Of a DNA stretch of 64,000 nucleotides, positions 63,906 to 64,000 are shown one piece after another. The notes beneath the pieces were generated by a model. It was not told the DNA's origin. It saw only the letters and a program-made list of their open reading frames with translations, and made no database searches. The DNA lies in the NCBI GenBank assembly GCA_029204225.1, contig CM055103.1:52989538-53053537 (forward strand), read 5' to 3'. The translations under genes were made by a program, and so were the position numbers. Source of the stretch: Diphasiastrum complanatum (taxonomy: Eukaryota; Streptophyta; Lycopodiopsida; Lycopodiales; Lycopodiaceae). Within the stretch, counting starts at the first letter, position 1. Each line of letters begins with the position of its first letter.

Positions 63906-64000
63906 ATCTCCATCCTAGGGAGTTCAGGAGCAGCAGTAGAAAAAGCTATCAGAAGATAGGAAAGATCTCTGAGTTTCAGGAGGAGAATCGCTGTAGGAGC

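Noticed and set aside
63144-64000. First exon of the reductase in the window
   Set aside because: No glycine-rich nucleotide-binding motif can be read on the minus strand here; the region is a microsatellite and LTR.
1-64000. CRISPR arrays, operons or other prokaryotic features
   Set aside because: No spaced identical repeats and no dense colinear ORFs; introns and LTR elements show a eukaryotic nuclear genome.

Overview
The window is nuclear DNA from a land plant, most likely a seed plant with a transposon-rich genome and long introns. It is AT-rich, split-gene sequence with GT-AG introns, plant-type Ty1-copia and Ty3-gypsy retroelements, and two host genes of plant type. I cannot name the species.

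Host genes. (1) Across 555-25365 (+) lies a complete seven-exon gene for an ICT1-type organellar peptidyl-tRNA hydrolase (class I release-factor fold with GGQ). The exons join in frame to 239 codons plus stop, spread over 24.8 kb because introns 1 and 2 (7.3 and 13.2 kb) are full of retroelements. (2) Across 51835-63143 (-) lie the last five exons of a cinnamoyl-CoA reductase/dihydroflavonol reductase-like short-chain dehydrogenase. Its nucleotide-binding first exon was not found and is probably beyond the right edge. Its introns hold gypsy, LINE and copia debris.

Mobile DNA from left to right: a copia element with near-identical LTRs but no gag or protease (3547-7407); a chromovirus-type gypsy with internal deletions and antisense gag sequence inside (12668-19396); a copia fragment (25931-26190, -); the broken Helitron described below (26.7-37.5 kb, -), interrupted by a gypsy fragment (27.7-29.0 kb, -) and unrecognised sequence; a 5' copia half with LTR, gag, protease, integrase and the start of RT (37.6-41.8 kb, -); a degenerate transposase-like gene of a family I cannot name (42.4-46.1 kb, +) facing a small two-exon gene (46.1-46.6 kb, -); copia and gypsy debris (47.4-50.1 kb, +); debris inside the reductase introns; and a new LTR with primer-binding site at the right edge.

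Most unusual content. The minus-strand Helitron carries an RPA70-like single-strand binding gene, an OTU-like domain, two copies of a helix-turn-helix-like repeat, a CxxC region and a DUF6570-like segment. After a gap it shows the last motifs of a PIF1 helicase fused to an endonuclease/exonuclease/phosphatase domain. That is the Helentron (Helitron2) layout, which differs from the usual plant Helitron. The second unusual object is the 42.4-46.6 kb pair: an unclassified transposase-like gene convergent with a small gene, next to a cluster of CACGTG boxes. Both are decayed. All calls come from reading the sequence; no database search was run.
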